Below are positions 36,001 through 46,379 of a stretch of 64,000 nt of DNA, one piece after another. The position numbers and the translations under genes were made by a program. The first letter of the stretch is position 1, and each line of letters starts with the position of its first letter. This DNA comes from Macrostomum hystrix (Eukaryota > Platyhelminthes > Macrostomidae). Where the stretch lies: assembly GCA_950097015.1 (NCBI GenBank), contig CATNEN010000001.1, forward strand, positions 20,389,501 to 20,453,500, written 5' to 3'. Under the pieces are notes generated by a model. That model saw nothing but the letters and a program-made list of their open reading frames with translations. It was not told where the DNA came from and did not search any database.

Positions 36001-37088
36001 AGCTGTGTACAGCATGACCAGCATTCCATAGCATCATCAGCATGAGCAGCTGTGTACAGCATGACCAGCATTCCATAGCATCATCAGCATGAGCAGCTGT
36101 GTACTGCATGACCAGCATTCCATAGCATCATCAGCATGAGCAGCTGTGTACTGCATGACCAGCATTCCATAGCATCATCAGCATGAGCAGCTGTGTACTG
36201 CATGACCAGCATTCCATAGCATAATCAGCATGAGCAGCTGTGTACTGCATGACCAGCATTCCATAGCATCATCAGCATGAGCAGCTGTGTACAGCATGAC
36301 CAGCATTCCATAGCATAATCAGCATGAGCAGCTGTGTACTGCATGACCAGCATTCCATAGCATCATCAGCATGAGCAGCTGTGTACTGCATGACCTATAA
36401 TTATCACCTGTAAGACTTCTCTGTCCTTGTCCTCGCCGGTGGAGTGTCCTACTGGCTGAGTTGGCAGCGGCGGGCAGCAGACATATTCAACACCCGCAAA
36501 CTTTCCCGGTTTATCGCATGGCAGCAGTTGGCTGTAGGATTTCAGGGCCAATCCGTGATCAGCTGTGCAGCGCTGCCCGGCCACATTGTACCAGTGGGAC
36601 ACTTTGTGACACTGGTTCGAATCCCTGGGATTATCAGCAGCTCGGTGACCGAAGCTGCAGCCGTCCGGCACCAGCAGCGACTCCGGCTTGAAGCTGCGAG
36701 TGAGGCAACGCTGCGGAGTGACGGTCAGGGGCAAACAGTTGGCATTGCTGGTGGACTCTCCCGGGCACCAGTTGGGAATGGTGACTGGCTCACTGGACGG
36801 TTGCACATTAACAATGTCCGGGATGTGCGGATAGGCCAGACGGCAGAAGGCCACGATGTCAGATGGGGATGTGGGACAACCGGCGCTGACCGGCAGGGAG
36901 TGCCACCGCCCGGCGCCTCCGACTGGATCCGTGAGCCACACCTGGGCTGGCAGGGAGCCGGCTGAACCTGATTCGCAGGCAAAGGCCACCTTAAGCTGCT
37001 GCTGCTGCTGCTGCCGGGATACTACAACAGAATTGGCTATAGCAGCTAGGCCAGTCAGAGACAAAACAAGGCGAAGAGTAAGAGGCAT
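33027..37088 (-). CDS. APP: Amyloid precursor protein homologue (APP/APPL family)
   Basis: Two coding exons, 37088-36408 and 34157-33027, phase 0, 603 aa. Signal peptide about 1-19. E1: the growth-factor-like part (about 30-125) contains VTIPNWC; the copper-binding part (about 130-205) contains ESLLVPDGC, CHKVSHWYNVAGQRC, YSQLLPCD and FAGVEYVCCP, in the family order. E2 helices follow directly (about 228-450), with no acidic stretch and no Kunitz domain. One membrane span (514-542) contains GALCG (GxxxG); the 61-residue tail ends in the endocytic/adaptor motif YENPTY (593-598). APP proteins are neuronal type I membrane proteins cut by secretases. I see no segment resembling vertebrate A-beta beyond the span. 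Two copper-ligand histidines are replaced (Val and Tyr). An acceptor (atttcag) ends 3 nt before the ATG. Confidence 0.95.
34190..36398. repeat. Minisatellite filling the APP intron, 47-bp unit, about 47 copies
   Basis: The unit contains cagcattccatagcatcatc and agcatgagcagctgtgtact. It starts within about 10 bases of the donor and ends about 30 bases before the acceptor, so it is essentially the whole intron. Variants such as tgtacagccaagacc at about 34823 and 35863 mark a duplicated block of about 1,040 bp. Confidence 0.98.
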
Positions 37089-37186
37089 TGTCTGAAATGG
37101 AGAACCGAACTGCGATAACAACTGATAATATCAAACTCTTGTAATGTAACTTTAGGCTACTTGATCCCAAGTACTTTAGAGTACTT

Positions 37187-39378
37187 GGGATCAGAGGATC
37201 TGTGATGTAATCTGAGGATCTTTGATGTAATCTGAGGATCTGGAATACAATCTGAGGATCGGTATTGCAATCTGGGGATTTGTGATGCAATCTCAGGATC
37301 TGTGATGCAATCTGAGGATCTGGAATGCAATCTGAGGATCTGTGATGCAATCTGAGGATCTGGAATACAATCTGAGGATCTGGAATGCCATCTGAGGATC
37401 TGTGATGCCATTTAATGATCTGGAATACAATCTGAGGATCTGGAATGCCATCTGAGGATCTGTGATGCAATCTGAGGATCTGTGATGCAATCTGGGGATT
37501 TGTGATGCAATCTGAGGATCTGGAATGCAATCTGAGGATCTTTGATGTATTCTGAGGATCTGGAATGCAATCTGAGGATCTGTGATGCAATCTGAGGATC
37601 TGGAATACAATCTGAGGATCTGGAATGCCATCTGAGGATCTGTGATGCCATTTAATGATCTGGAATACAATCTGAGAATCTGGAATGCAATCTGAGGATC
37701 TGTGATGCAATCTGAGGATCTGTGATGCAATCTGAGGATCTGTGATGCAATCTGAGGATCTGGAATGCAATCTGAGGATCTTTGATGTATTCTGAGGATC
37801 TGGAATGCAATCTGAGGATCTGTGATGCAATCTGAGGATCTGGAATACAATCTGAGGATCTGGAATGCCATCTGAGGATCTGTGATGCCATTTAATGATC
37901 TGGAATACAATCTGAGAATCTGGAATGCAATCTGAGGATCTGTGATGCAATCTGAGGATCTGTGATGCAATCTGGGGATTTGTGATGCAATCTGAGGATC
38001 TGTGATGCAATCTGAGGATCTGGAATGCAATCTGAGGATCTTTGATGTATTCTGAGGATCTGGAATGCAATCTGAGGATCTGTGATGCAATCTGAGGATC
38101 TGGAATACAATCTGAGGATCTGGAATGCCATCTGAGGATCTGTGATGCCATTTAATGATCTGGAATACAATCTGAGAATCTGGAATGCAATCTGAGGATC
38201 TGTGATGCAATCTGAGGATCTGTGATGCAATCTGGGGATTTGTGATGCAATCTGAGGATCTGTGATGCAATCTGAGGATCTGGAATGCAATCTGAGGATC
38301 TTTGATGTATTCTGAGGATCTGGAATACAATCTGAGGATCGGTATTGCAATCTGGGGATTTGTGATGCGATCTGAGGATCTGTGATGCAATCTGGGGATT
38401 TGTGATGCAATCTGGGGATCTGTGATGCCATTTAAGGATTTGGAATACAATCTGAGGATCTGGAATACAATCTGAGGATCTGGAATACAATCTGAGGATC
38501 TGGAATACAATCTGAGGATCTGGAATGCCATCTGAGGATCTGTGATGCAATCTGAGGATCTGTGATGCCATTTAATGATCTGGAATACAATCTGAGGATC
38601 TGGAATGCAATCTGAGGATCTGTGATGCAATCTGAGGATCTGTGATGCAATCTGAGGATCTGTGATGCAATTTGAGGATCTGGGATGCAATATAAGGATC
38701 TGGGATGCAATCTGAGGATCTGGGATGCAATATAAGGATCTGGGATGCAATCTAAGGATCTGGGATGCAATTTGAGGATCTGGGATGCAATCTAAGGATC
38801 TGGGATGCAATTTGAGGATCTGGGATGCAATCTAAGGATCTGGGGTGCAATTTGAGGATCTGGGGTGCAATTTAAGGATCTGGGATGCAATCTGAGGATC
38901 TGGGATGCAATTTGAGGATCTGGGATGCAATCTAAGGATCTGGGATGCAATTTGAGGATCTGGGATGCAATATAAGGATCTGGGATGCAATCTGAGGATC
39001 TGGGATGCAATATAAGGATCTGGGATGCAATCTAAGGATCTGGGGTGCAATTTGAGGATCTGGGATGCAATCTAAGGATCTGGGATGCAATTTGAGGATC
39101 TGGGATGCAATCTAAGGATCTGGGGTGCGATTTGAGGATCTGGGGCGCAATTTGAGGATCTGGGATGCAATCTGAGGATCTGGGGTGCAATTTGAGGATC
39201 TGGGATGCAATCTGAGGATCTGGGATGCAATTTGAGGATCTGGGATGCAATCTAAGGATCTGGGGTGCAATTTGAGGATCTGGGATGCAATCTGAGGATA
39301 TGGGATGCAATCTGAGGATCTGGGATGCAATCTAAGGATCTGGGATACTATCTAAAGATCTGGGATGCAATCTGAGGG
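37187..39378. repeat. Minisatellite upstream of APP, 20-bp unit, about 110 copies
   Basis: The unit is gatctgtgatgcaatctgag with gaat, ggat and other variants. In 37.2-38.6 kb variants repeat with a higher-order period of about 240 bp (the tttaatgatc variant at 37412, 37652, 37892, 38152). From 38.67 kb the tgggatgcaat type takes over with a 40-bp alternation. It begins about 100 bases upstream of the 3' splice site before the APP ATG, so it may lie in a 5'-UTR intron. Confidence 0.97.
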
Positions 39379-40320
39379 TTTTTGCCTTGGGATTAAGCTC
39401 TATCAAAGAAAGCAAAAAAGCTTTTTAAGTCGACTACAGGGCAAAAACTTATTACATATTTATGTCGTCACATAATTCTGCACAGTAAAACAAATCGTAA
39501 GAAGAAAAAAAATGATAATACAGTTACAAGAATACTAGAAGACAACACTAGCGGCAATGTCCAGAGTAGCACCGCGTCATGCTAGACAAAATTAAATTAA
39601 AAATTAAACAAATCATGGATAAAAATCTAGAAGACATGACTTACATTAAAGTAAAAAATCGAAGAGTTAAATTCGAATCTGTAAGGAATGATGTCAGCTA
39701 AACCTTGTAAGACTAGTGACGTCTGAATTGGCGAGCTGTACTAACTTGAATGTAATCTTGAACGACTCTTTCAAAAGTTGAAATTATCATTCTAAAACAG
39801 TTACTATAGAAGAATATACTACTATAGACTCTACTATAGGGTAGAATAATAAAAAAAACTATCACAGAACGGATGATTGTACCAGATCTGTCATTGGAAA
39901 GCAAATTAGCTGAAAATCACAAAAAGTTCTCGAATAGAAAGCGAAGCGAAGCATTAAATGGCAAGAAACAAAATAATAGACAATAACTTCGTCAGGTAAT
40001 GGTAGATTAAACAGATTTTGCCGTCTAGGCCTTTTTAAAGCAAGAAATGACTGCCGCATAGAAAAATATAATGAAATCTGGAGGGAATTTTAGCTAGTCC
40101 ACACATACCGCAACGAAAATAGCTTAATGTAAGCTAATGATAGCATAGTGGATAAAATATACTTAACCATCTTGTCATTTGCTTTAGATAATCTAAGTAC
40201 TTAGTATTACGTAATTTTAAAACTATGAGGTTTTTTTCAGTTTTTTTGCTGCTTTGCAATTAGGAGGCAAAGTTGCTAGTCTAGTATACTAAAACAGAAC
40301 ACTGCAGTTAATTATAAATA
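39379..40320. other. Spacer, no gene seen
   Basis: AT-rich. It lies between the 5' side of APP and the 3' end of the coiled-coil gene, both on the minus strand. No coding signal. Confidence 0.4.
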
Positions 40321-43300
40321 CTAATTAGGCCCGTTTATCTTGGTTAAAGTTCTCAGCCGGGCTAGTTCAGCTTCTAGATTAGTCGCCCGCCGTTGGATCA
40401 AATCGCATTGTCCAGCTGAGTCGGCCAACTCAGTCTCAGCCTCTGCCAATCTGGCTGTGGTCTCGCGCAGCCTACTAGCCAGATCGCGACAGTCAGCCTG
40501 GAGTCTAGTTCTCAGCGATCTCTCGCCGTCTATTAAAAGGCGATGGGTAGATCTGGCTTCGGCTAATTGAGATTCGAACTCCATACTGGCTAGCTGTTCA
40601 CGTTGATGCCAGGACTCTCTGTCTAGACTGTACTTCTGCTTCAATCTTGTGTATTTTTCGCGCAGTCTATCTAACTGTATGTTAGTTGTTGCCTCGCAGG
40701 TAGGGACGCCGCTATCGTCGGTCGCAATTCGAGATTCCGCTCGTACCCGCCTGGTGCTCTCTTGACTGAGTCGACGGCGAGCAGTTTCTAGTGCAGCTCG
40801 GGTACCAGTAAGGTCCGCTTGTAGCTGGCAAAATGATTGGCAGCAGTTCATGGACTTGTTTAGGGCTTCCCATTTCATTTCTAAACTCCAATACTAATAA
40901 CTAGTGTTGTAAGTCACTAGCCACTAGGATTATATTCTAGCTCTCACTGACCAAATAGCTATCCATTGGCCGCTGTATGGTCTGTTCAGTTAACTTAAAG
41001 TTTTGAGCTCAGGGTGTCTGATAGTGTTTGTGCTTAGGAAACCGTTGGCCGGTATTTCCTCGTTTTTTGCACTCGCGGAATACCTGCGGAATTTCTGTCT
41101 GTGACTTCATTCCATCTAGCCAATGAGAGAGCTTGAAAAGCCTCAGCCAATTACATCACTGAGAGGGTCCAGAGCGGCTATATATACGAGACACACGAAA
41201 GCCCGAAACCTTAGACGTCTTCGCCAGACATCCATCAAGGCATCAGACTAAGCACAACATACGAGAACTACAGGATTCTCTTGGATAAGACTTTCTCTGA
41301 GCGAAGCGAGTTTAACATGACTGTCTTGGATAAGAGCTTCTACTCGGCTGATTTAGTTCTTCGTTCAGCGAGTCTTTGTTTAGCAGCGTCAGTGTTTATT
41401 GCGGATAATGTTCATTGTACTTGTATCCAGGTCTGGAGTTAAAGACATTATTTAATTTTGCATTATAGGTCTAAGGCGAAAAATCGACCCTTCTGACCAA
41501 GGTGACACCCGACCGTTACTTTTTATTTTTATTTTGAAGAGATTGGAGTCTTCAGATTGGAGATATCATTCCCTTCAATTTCAAATTCGAGCTTCACACC
41601 TACCATCCGCCCTTTATCGGCTTAGTTTAAATGAAGGGAGACACCACAATGGCATATCGTAGAAACTGGGGGATCATTGTCAACTGGGGGATGATGGTCA
41701 ACTGGGGGATGATGGTCAACTGGGGGATCATGGTCAACTGGGGGGATCATGGTCAACTGGGGGATCATTGTCAACTGGGGGATCATTGTCAACTGGGTGA
41801 TCATTTTCAACTGGGGGATCATTGTCAACTGGGTGATCATGGTCAACTGGGTGATCATCATCAACTGGGTGATCATTGTCAACTAGGGGATCATGGTCAA
41901 CTGGGGGGATCATGGTCAACTGGGGGATCATTGTCAACTGGGGGACCATTGTCAACTGGGTGATCATTGTCAACTAGGGGATCATGGTCAACTGGGGGGG
42001 GGTCATGGTCAACTGGGGGATCATTGTCAACTGGGTGATCATTTTCAACTGGGGGATCATTGTTAACTGGGGGGATCATGGTCAACTGGGGGATCATTGT
42101 CAACTGGGGGACCATTGTCAACTGGGTGATCATTGTCAACTAGGGGATCATGGTCAACTGGGGGGGGTCATGGTCAACTGGGGGATCATTGTTAACTGGG
42201 TGATCATTTTCAACTGGGGGATCATTGTTAACTGGGTGATCATTTTCAACTGGGGGATCATTGTCAACTGGGTGATCATTTTCAACTGGGGGATCATTGT
42301 CAACTGGGTGATCATTTTCAACTGGGGGATCATTGTCAACTGGGTGATCATTTTCAACTGGGGGATCATTGTCAACTGGGTGATCATTTTCAACTGGGGG
42401 ATCATTGTCAACTGGGTGATCATTTTCAACTGGGGGATCATTGTCAACTGGGTGATCATTTTCAACTGGGGGATCATTATAGCTAAAAAAGCTGAAACTA
42501 CAGCTGCTAAAAAGTATATACTGGGGACGAATTAAGAATAATTCTGCTCCCCGAAGGGGGGCAAAACTTGCTAGTATAAAATACTAATAATATAGACTTT
42601 GACAACAAAACCCTCCCCATGGACCGCTCTTCATAACAGCTTTCGAAATGAAACAATGAAAAGTAATTTTCACTACCTTAGCTTGCAAATCCAGTTTGGC
42701 CTGCAATTCAGTGGCTCTAGACTCTCTGGCCTCCAATACGCGACCCAAATCGGCTAGCCGGTCCTCCAACTCAGCCACGTCTTGTACATAGCGCTGCTTC
42801 TCGGCAGTCAGTCGATTGGCTAGCGATTCAATCTTGGCGTCGCGAGAGTCCAACAGACGAGCGCGCTCCAAAAGCAGCCGAGCAACAGCGGCGGAGGCAG
42901 TGAGGCTAGAGCCGGTCTCGTCATCATCCTTTTCATGGTTGACGACTTCATCGGCGATTGTTTGCGGAAGTTCGCCAGCTTCGTTCAGCAGCCGACAAAT
43001 GTCGGCAAATTCTCGACCAGCCAATTCTAACTGCTTCTCGCTGGTCTGCGGGGAATTTTGTTCAAATAACGAAAACCCAGTTAGGCCAGTTGCAAAACTG
43101 TCACGCGGCGCATTCCAAGGCTGTTCAGTCCATGGACTTTAGACTGCAAGAATTTCTAACCTATCAAATACTGCGCTTACCTGCCTCAGGTGCTCAGAAT
43201 AACTGTTTAGTCGCTGAATCTCTTCACTAATAATACAAGTATTTGGTGACACTAGACCCGTAGCCAGCCAGGAGTTAATTCTGTCTATTTCGCCGAATCC

Positions 43301-43661
43301 TGAGCACAAACGCACACAGATCTGTACGCGGAAAAACGCTCAAACAGGAAAAAACTTTACTGTGCCTTTGAGGTTAGCTCTCGAGGGCGCATATTGCACG
43401 GCAAGCCCCATATAAATGTTGCCTCGCCGCGGAATCGAACTCGGGGGAAACCCGTTAACCGCTCTGCCATCGTGCCCCAATCACTGCGCTTACCTGTCTC
43501 AGGTGTTCAGTATAATTATTTAGTCGCTGTATCTCCTCACTAAATTTCAGACAGATGGCGTGCATTCTGCACAGCTGAGCATCCCGACTGTCATTGTGGC
43601 TGCCATTATTGTTAGCCAGCGAGGGCGCATCGGATTGGCCAAAGCTTGCTAAATAATTCAT
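40321..43661 (-). CDS. Coiled-coil protein, unidentified
   Basis: Three exons, 43661-43494, 43045-42677 and 40824-40321, all phase 0, 346 aa. The first reads MNYLASFGQSDAPSLANNNG to EEIQRLNNYTEHLRQ, joined to TSEKQLELAGREFADIC; the second ends ELQAKLDLQAK, joined to LQADLTGTRAALETARRR. From about residue 100 onward heptad-rich helices dominate (VAELEDRLADLGRVLEARES, LREKYTRLKQKYSLDRESW), ending ELARLRTLTKINGPN. There is no signal peptide or membrane span. It resembles centrosomal, ciliary or scaffold coiled-coil proteins in composition only; I cannot name it. An acceptor (actttcag) ends 10 nt before the ATG. Intron 1 contains a partial exon duplication and a SINE; intron 2 contains an LTR-like sequence and a minisatellite. 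Confidence 0.75.
41017..41515 (+). mobile_element. Possible solo LTR or captured promoter
   Basis: It runs roughly from tgtctgatag (41028) to ggtgaca (41503), TG...CA ends, with two CCAAT motifs (gccaatgag, gccaattac), a TATA box (ctatatatac near 41178) and a transcribed-looking R/U5 part. No matching second LTR, primer site or target duplication was found. It lies in intron 2 of the coiled-coil gene, antisense to it. Confidence 0.3.
41670..42476. repeat. Minisatellite in the coiled-coil gene intron, 18/36-bp unit
   Basis: About 44 copies of ggtcaactgggggatcat; in the right half two versions (attgtcaactgggtgatc and attttcaactgggggatc) alternate as a 36-bp dimer. Two larger blocks (about 41.88-42.02 and 42.11-42.18 kb) share the same order of variants. 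Confidence 0.96.
43167..43230 (-). pseudogene. Partial duplicate of the coiled-coil gene's exon 1 end
   Basis: On the minus strand these bases code EEIQRLNSYSEHLRQ followed by gtaagcgcag, a diverged copy of the true exon end EEIQRLNNYTEHLRQ plus gtaagcgcag at 43541-43485. Synonymous and conservative changes dominate. A SINE now separates the two. Without an acceptor of the right phase it is probably not spliced in. Confidence 0.7.
43232..43478 (-). mobile_element. tRNA-derived SINE, copy C
   Basis: On the minus strand: ggggcacgatggcagagcgg (A box) then gagttcgattccgcggcg (B box), the best preserved tRNA-like head of the four copies, then body and ggctacgggtctagtgtcac. It is truncated before the second hairpin arm. 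Confidence 0.8.
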
Positions 43662-43674
43662 GCTGCTGCGACTG

Positions 43675-44345
43675 AAAGTGTATTAAAGACGAATAAATTA
43701 TGAGTGTAATATGTCATATAGCTACTCAGAGCAGTAGTTTAGTGCGAAATAAGTAAAGAGAGTTGCCAATTTTCTGCAAGGAAAAACTCTTTGGCAGCAA
43801 AATATATATCTATACTGAGAGATAGAGAGATGAGAGTAGGAGGGGCGGACAAATAACCTCGGGATTTCGACTCCCGCAGATGGCAAGGGAAATGTTGTTA
43901 AAGAAAGTTGCCTGACACAGACACGACAGACAGTTAGACGCACATGTTAGGAATGATGAAAACGACCCAGAGGGACACGGGGACGCAGGAGCTGGATAGA
44001 GGATAGAGTAGGGGTGAGTAGGAGTGAGCAGGTTAAATTGAGAGGCAGTGTGGCACGAACAGCTATGGCCACCCCAGTACAATTTTATCATACTAAACAA
44101 AATGTTAGAAATAGGGAATCTAGCTGTCTGTAGCGAGCCCCAAATAATGCACAGCCCGCGTGGCTGACGCTGGTCAAATAAAAAATGAGATATTGAGTAA
44201 ACAGCTAGCATAAATTCCTATACAGTCAGTGATTCGCTTATTGACTATAGATATATGCCGGCAAGAGGAACTAAAATAATAATTTTGCATTGAAATTTTT
44301 GATAACTCCCCTAAAATGAGCATCGCTATTTTAAATTAGTAAAAG
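43675..44345. other. Spacer, no gene seen
   Basis: It contains the unassigned 5' flank of the coiled-coil gene. No coding signal. Confidence 0.4.
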
Positions 44346-44640
44346 GTTAGAGAGGGAGAAGGAAGAGGGTAGAGTGAAGAGGGGGAGAGGGAAGAGGGGG
44401 AGAGGGAAGAGGGTAGAGTGAAGAGGAGGAGAGGGAAGAGGGGGAGAGGGAAGAGGAGGAGAGGGAAGAGGGGGAGAGGGAAGAGGGGGAGAGGGAAGAG
44501 GGGGAGAGAGAAGAGGAGGAGAGGGAAGAGGGGGAGAGAGAAGAGGGGGAGAGGGAAGAGGGGGAGAGAGAAGAGGAGGAGAGGGAAGAGGGGGAGAGAG
44601 AGGGAGAGAGGGAGAGAGAGAGCGGGAGAGAGGAGAGAGG
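44346..44640. repeat. Polypurine minisatellite (GA-rich)
   Basis: About 295 bases of almost pure purine on the plus strand, based on gagagggaagaggggga and gagagggaagaggagga. Such homopurine mirror tracts can form triplex (H-DNA). Confidence 0.95.
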
Positions 44641-44729
44641 ACACTGCCCATTGAATTTCAAAAATCTAATGTTGGAATCGATTCCGATATGTATCGAAAA
44701 AATTGAAATCAGGATTCGAACCAAGGCAA

Positions 44730-44770
44730 CTCCAGACGCGTTTCGCTCTTGTTGGAGCTCATCAGTAGAG
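44730..44770 (-). ncRNA. Hammerhead ribozyme (type I-like) in a SINE-like element
   Basis: The minus strand reads CTCTA, CTGATGA, GCTC, CAACAA, GAGC, GAAA, CGCGTC, then TGGAG. CTGATGA and GAAA are the invariant core. Helix II is GCTC pairing with GAGC. Helix I is CUCUA pairing with UGGAG (one G-U). GUC precedes the predicted cleavage after position 44735. Helix III is minimal, AC/GU around GC, and the palindrome ACGCGU could pair two molecules. Just downstream, ggttcgaatcctg looks like a tRNA B box. Hammerheads of this kind are known in schistosome and other animal SINE-like repeats. Confidence 0.7.
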
Positions 44771-45081
44771 AGTGGAGAGCTTTGAGAGTAGAGAGAAGAG
44801 GGAGAGAGAGTGGATAGGCGAGAGGAAATATTAGGGGTGAGAGCGAATGGTATTAGACAGGGTGCAGTTGTGAATTATTGAGTTGGGAGTGAAAATGAGA
44901 CGAATTTATATTAAATTATGAGTCTAAAGAAACAGTAACGATAGCAAAAAAACACTTGAATATGAAGCGCACCAGAAAAGTAGTTAAACAGCAAGGTTTA
45001 TTTTTACAAGTTTCTTTAGATTAACATCGCGCGAACTAGCATTGAAAAGGTCACAAGTAACATAATAATTCACGAAGTCAT

Positions 45082-45414
45082 TCATCGCTTCTTGAAGCCG
45101 TACTTCTTTCGCTCATAGAACAGGTCAGTCTTGGCGCTGCCTAAATTAACAATCTTTGGACAGCCGTCTCGGTCCTTCTCAAGGATGCTGCACTCGCGGC
45201 AGTAGAATGCGTCGCTAACGCCAGGCCCGCCGCAGATTACACAGCGGCCCTGATAGCTGCCATAGTTGCACTCGTCGCAGATTCGAACCAGCGTCGACGG
45301 CCGAACGTAGGAGTCGCAGATGACGCATTTGCCATCGCATTTGTCGCACAGGCGACCAATGGCAACGCCTGGCTGCTTTCGGCAGAAAATCAGATCCGGG
45401 TGGTGCTTGGCCAT
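45082..45414 (-). CDS. PHF5A: PHF5A, SF3b spliceosome subunit
   Basis: Single exon, 110 aa, ATG 45414-45412, TGA 45084-45082, with AATAAA at 45002-44997 about 80 nt beyond. It matches PHF5A (yeast Rds3) over its full length: [20 protein letters not shown], then [49 protein letters not shown], and [20 protein letters not shown] at the end. The CxxC pairs form the knotted zinc-finger fold. In SF3b it binds SF3B1 near the pocket for the branch-point adenosine. It is intronless here and intact, with a possible acceptor (cttccag) 22 nt before the ATG. It could be an intronless gene or a functional retrocopy; the sequence does not decide. Confidence 0.97.
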   Translation of the reverse strand: MAKHHPDLIFCRKQPGVAIGRLCDKCDGKCVICDSYVRPSTLVRICDECNYGSYQGRCVICGGPGVSDAFYCRECSILEKDRDGCPKIVNLGSAKTDLFYERKKYGFKKR

Positions 45415-45482
45415 TGTAGCGGAACAGGTAGGGGAGCTGGAAGTGGTGAAACTGTTTGCGTTTAGTATGAGAAATGTAGTTT

Positions 45483-46003
45483 TGGGATCTAAAGATTTGA
45501 GTATAGGAAATTGGGATCTGAAGAGTTTGAGTATAGGACATTGGAATCTGAAGAGTTTGAGTATAGGACATTAGGATCTGAAGAGTTTGAGTATAGGACA
45601 TTGGGATCTGAAGAGTTTGAGTATAGGACATTGGGATCTGAAGAGTTTGAGTATAGGACATTGGGATCTGAAGAGTTTCAGTATAGGACATTGGGATCTG
45701 AAGAGTTTCAGTATAGGACATTGGGATCTGAAGAGTTTCAGTATAGGACATTAGGATCTGAAGAGTTTGAGTATAGGACATTAGGATCTGAAGAGTTTGA
45801 GTACAGGACATTGGGATCTGAAGAGTTTGAGTATAGGACATTAGGATCTGAAGAGTTTGAGTACAGGACATTGGGATCTGAAGAGTTTGAGTACAGGAAT
45901 TGGGATCTGAAGAGTTTGATTACAGGAATTGGGATCTGAAGAGTTTGAGTACAGGAATTGGGATCTGAAGAGTTTGAGTACAGGAATTGGGATCTGAAGA
46001 GTT
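45483..46003. repeat. Minisatellite, 30-bp unit, about 17 copies
   Basis: The unit is gagtttgagtataggacatt plus gggatctgaa, shortening to 27-29 bp at the right end. It begins about 45 bases beyond the possible acceptor before PHF5A, so it may lie in a 5'-UTR intron or the promoter. Confidence 0.95.
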
Positions 46004-46379
46004 ATTGTGCATAAAAAAGTATAGTATGTAATTACATTTTTAATTGAAGCTGTTTACTTAAAACAATTCTAGTTTCAACATTTCTAGAAATAATAATTTA
46101 AGTATATTGTTTAATAAAAACAATAATTACATCAATAATGTTTATCTATATAGTCCAGTAGAGATAATTTCTAGATTATTATACATTATAATACCACTAG
46201 GCCAGATTTTTTAATTAGTTGCTTCAGTTCAAAAAAGAGAAACCTGTAAGGAAAGTGAGAATAATTAATGAATTATCAACATGGCGTATAGTGTAGAGTA
46301 CCTAATATTTTTCAAACAACCAATGCTAATTGTGTAGATAAGATAAGTTAGACATTATTTATTGGATTAGAACTGCTGG

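Noticed and set aside
37293-38810. 505-residue frame of ILRLHHRSSDCIPDP repeats
   Set aside because: Runs through a 20-bp minisatellite, a non-multiple of three that is open in all three frames on that strand.
40825-40878. MKWEALNKSMNCCQSFC as the start of a separate coiled-coil protein
   Set aside because: The stretch ends in a good 3' splice site (attttgccag), and exon 2 joins there in phase 0 to give a continuous coiled coil.
43232-43478. Functional tRNA gene
   Set aside because: A and B boxes are present, but there is no acceptor stem pairing and the sequence continues into a conserved body shared by four copies; it is a SINE.
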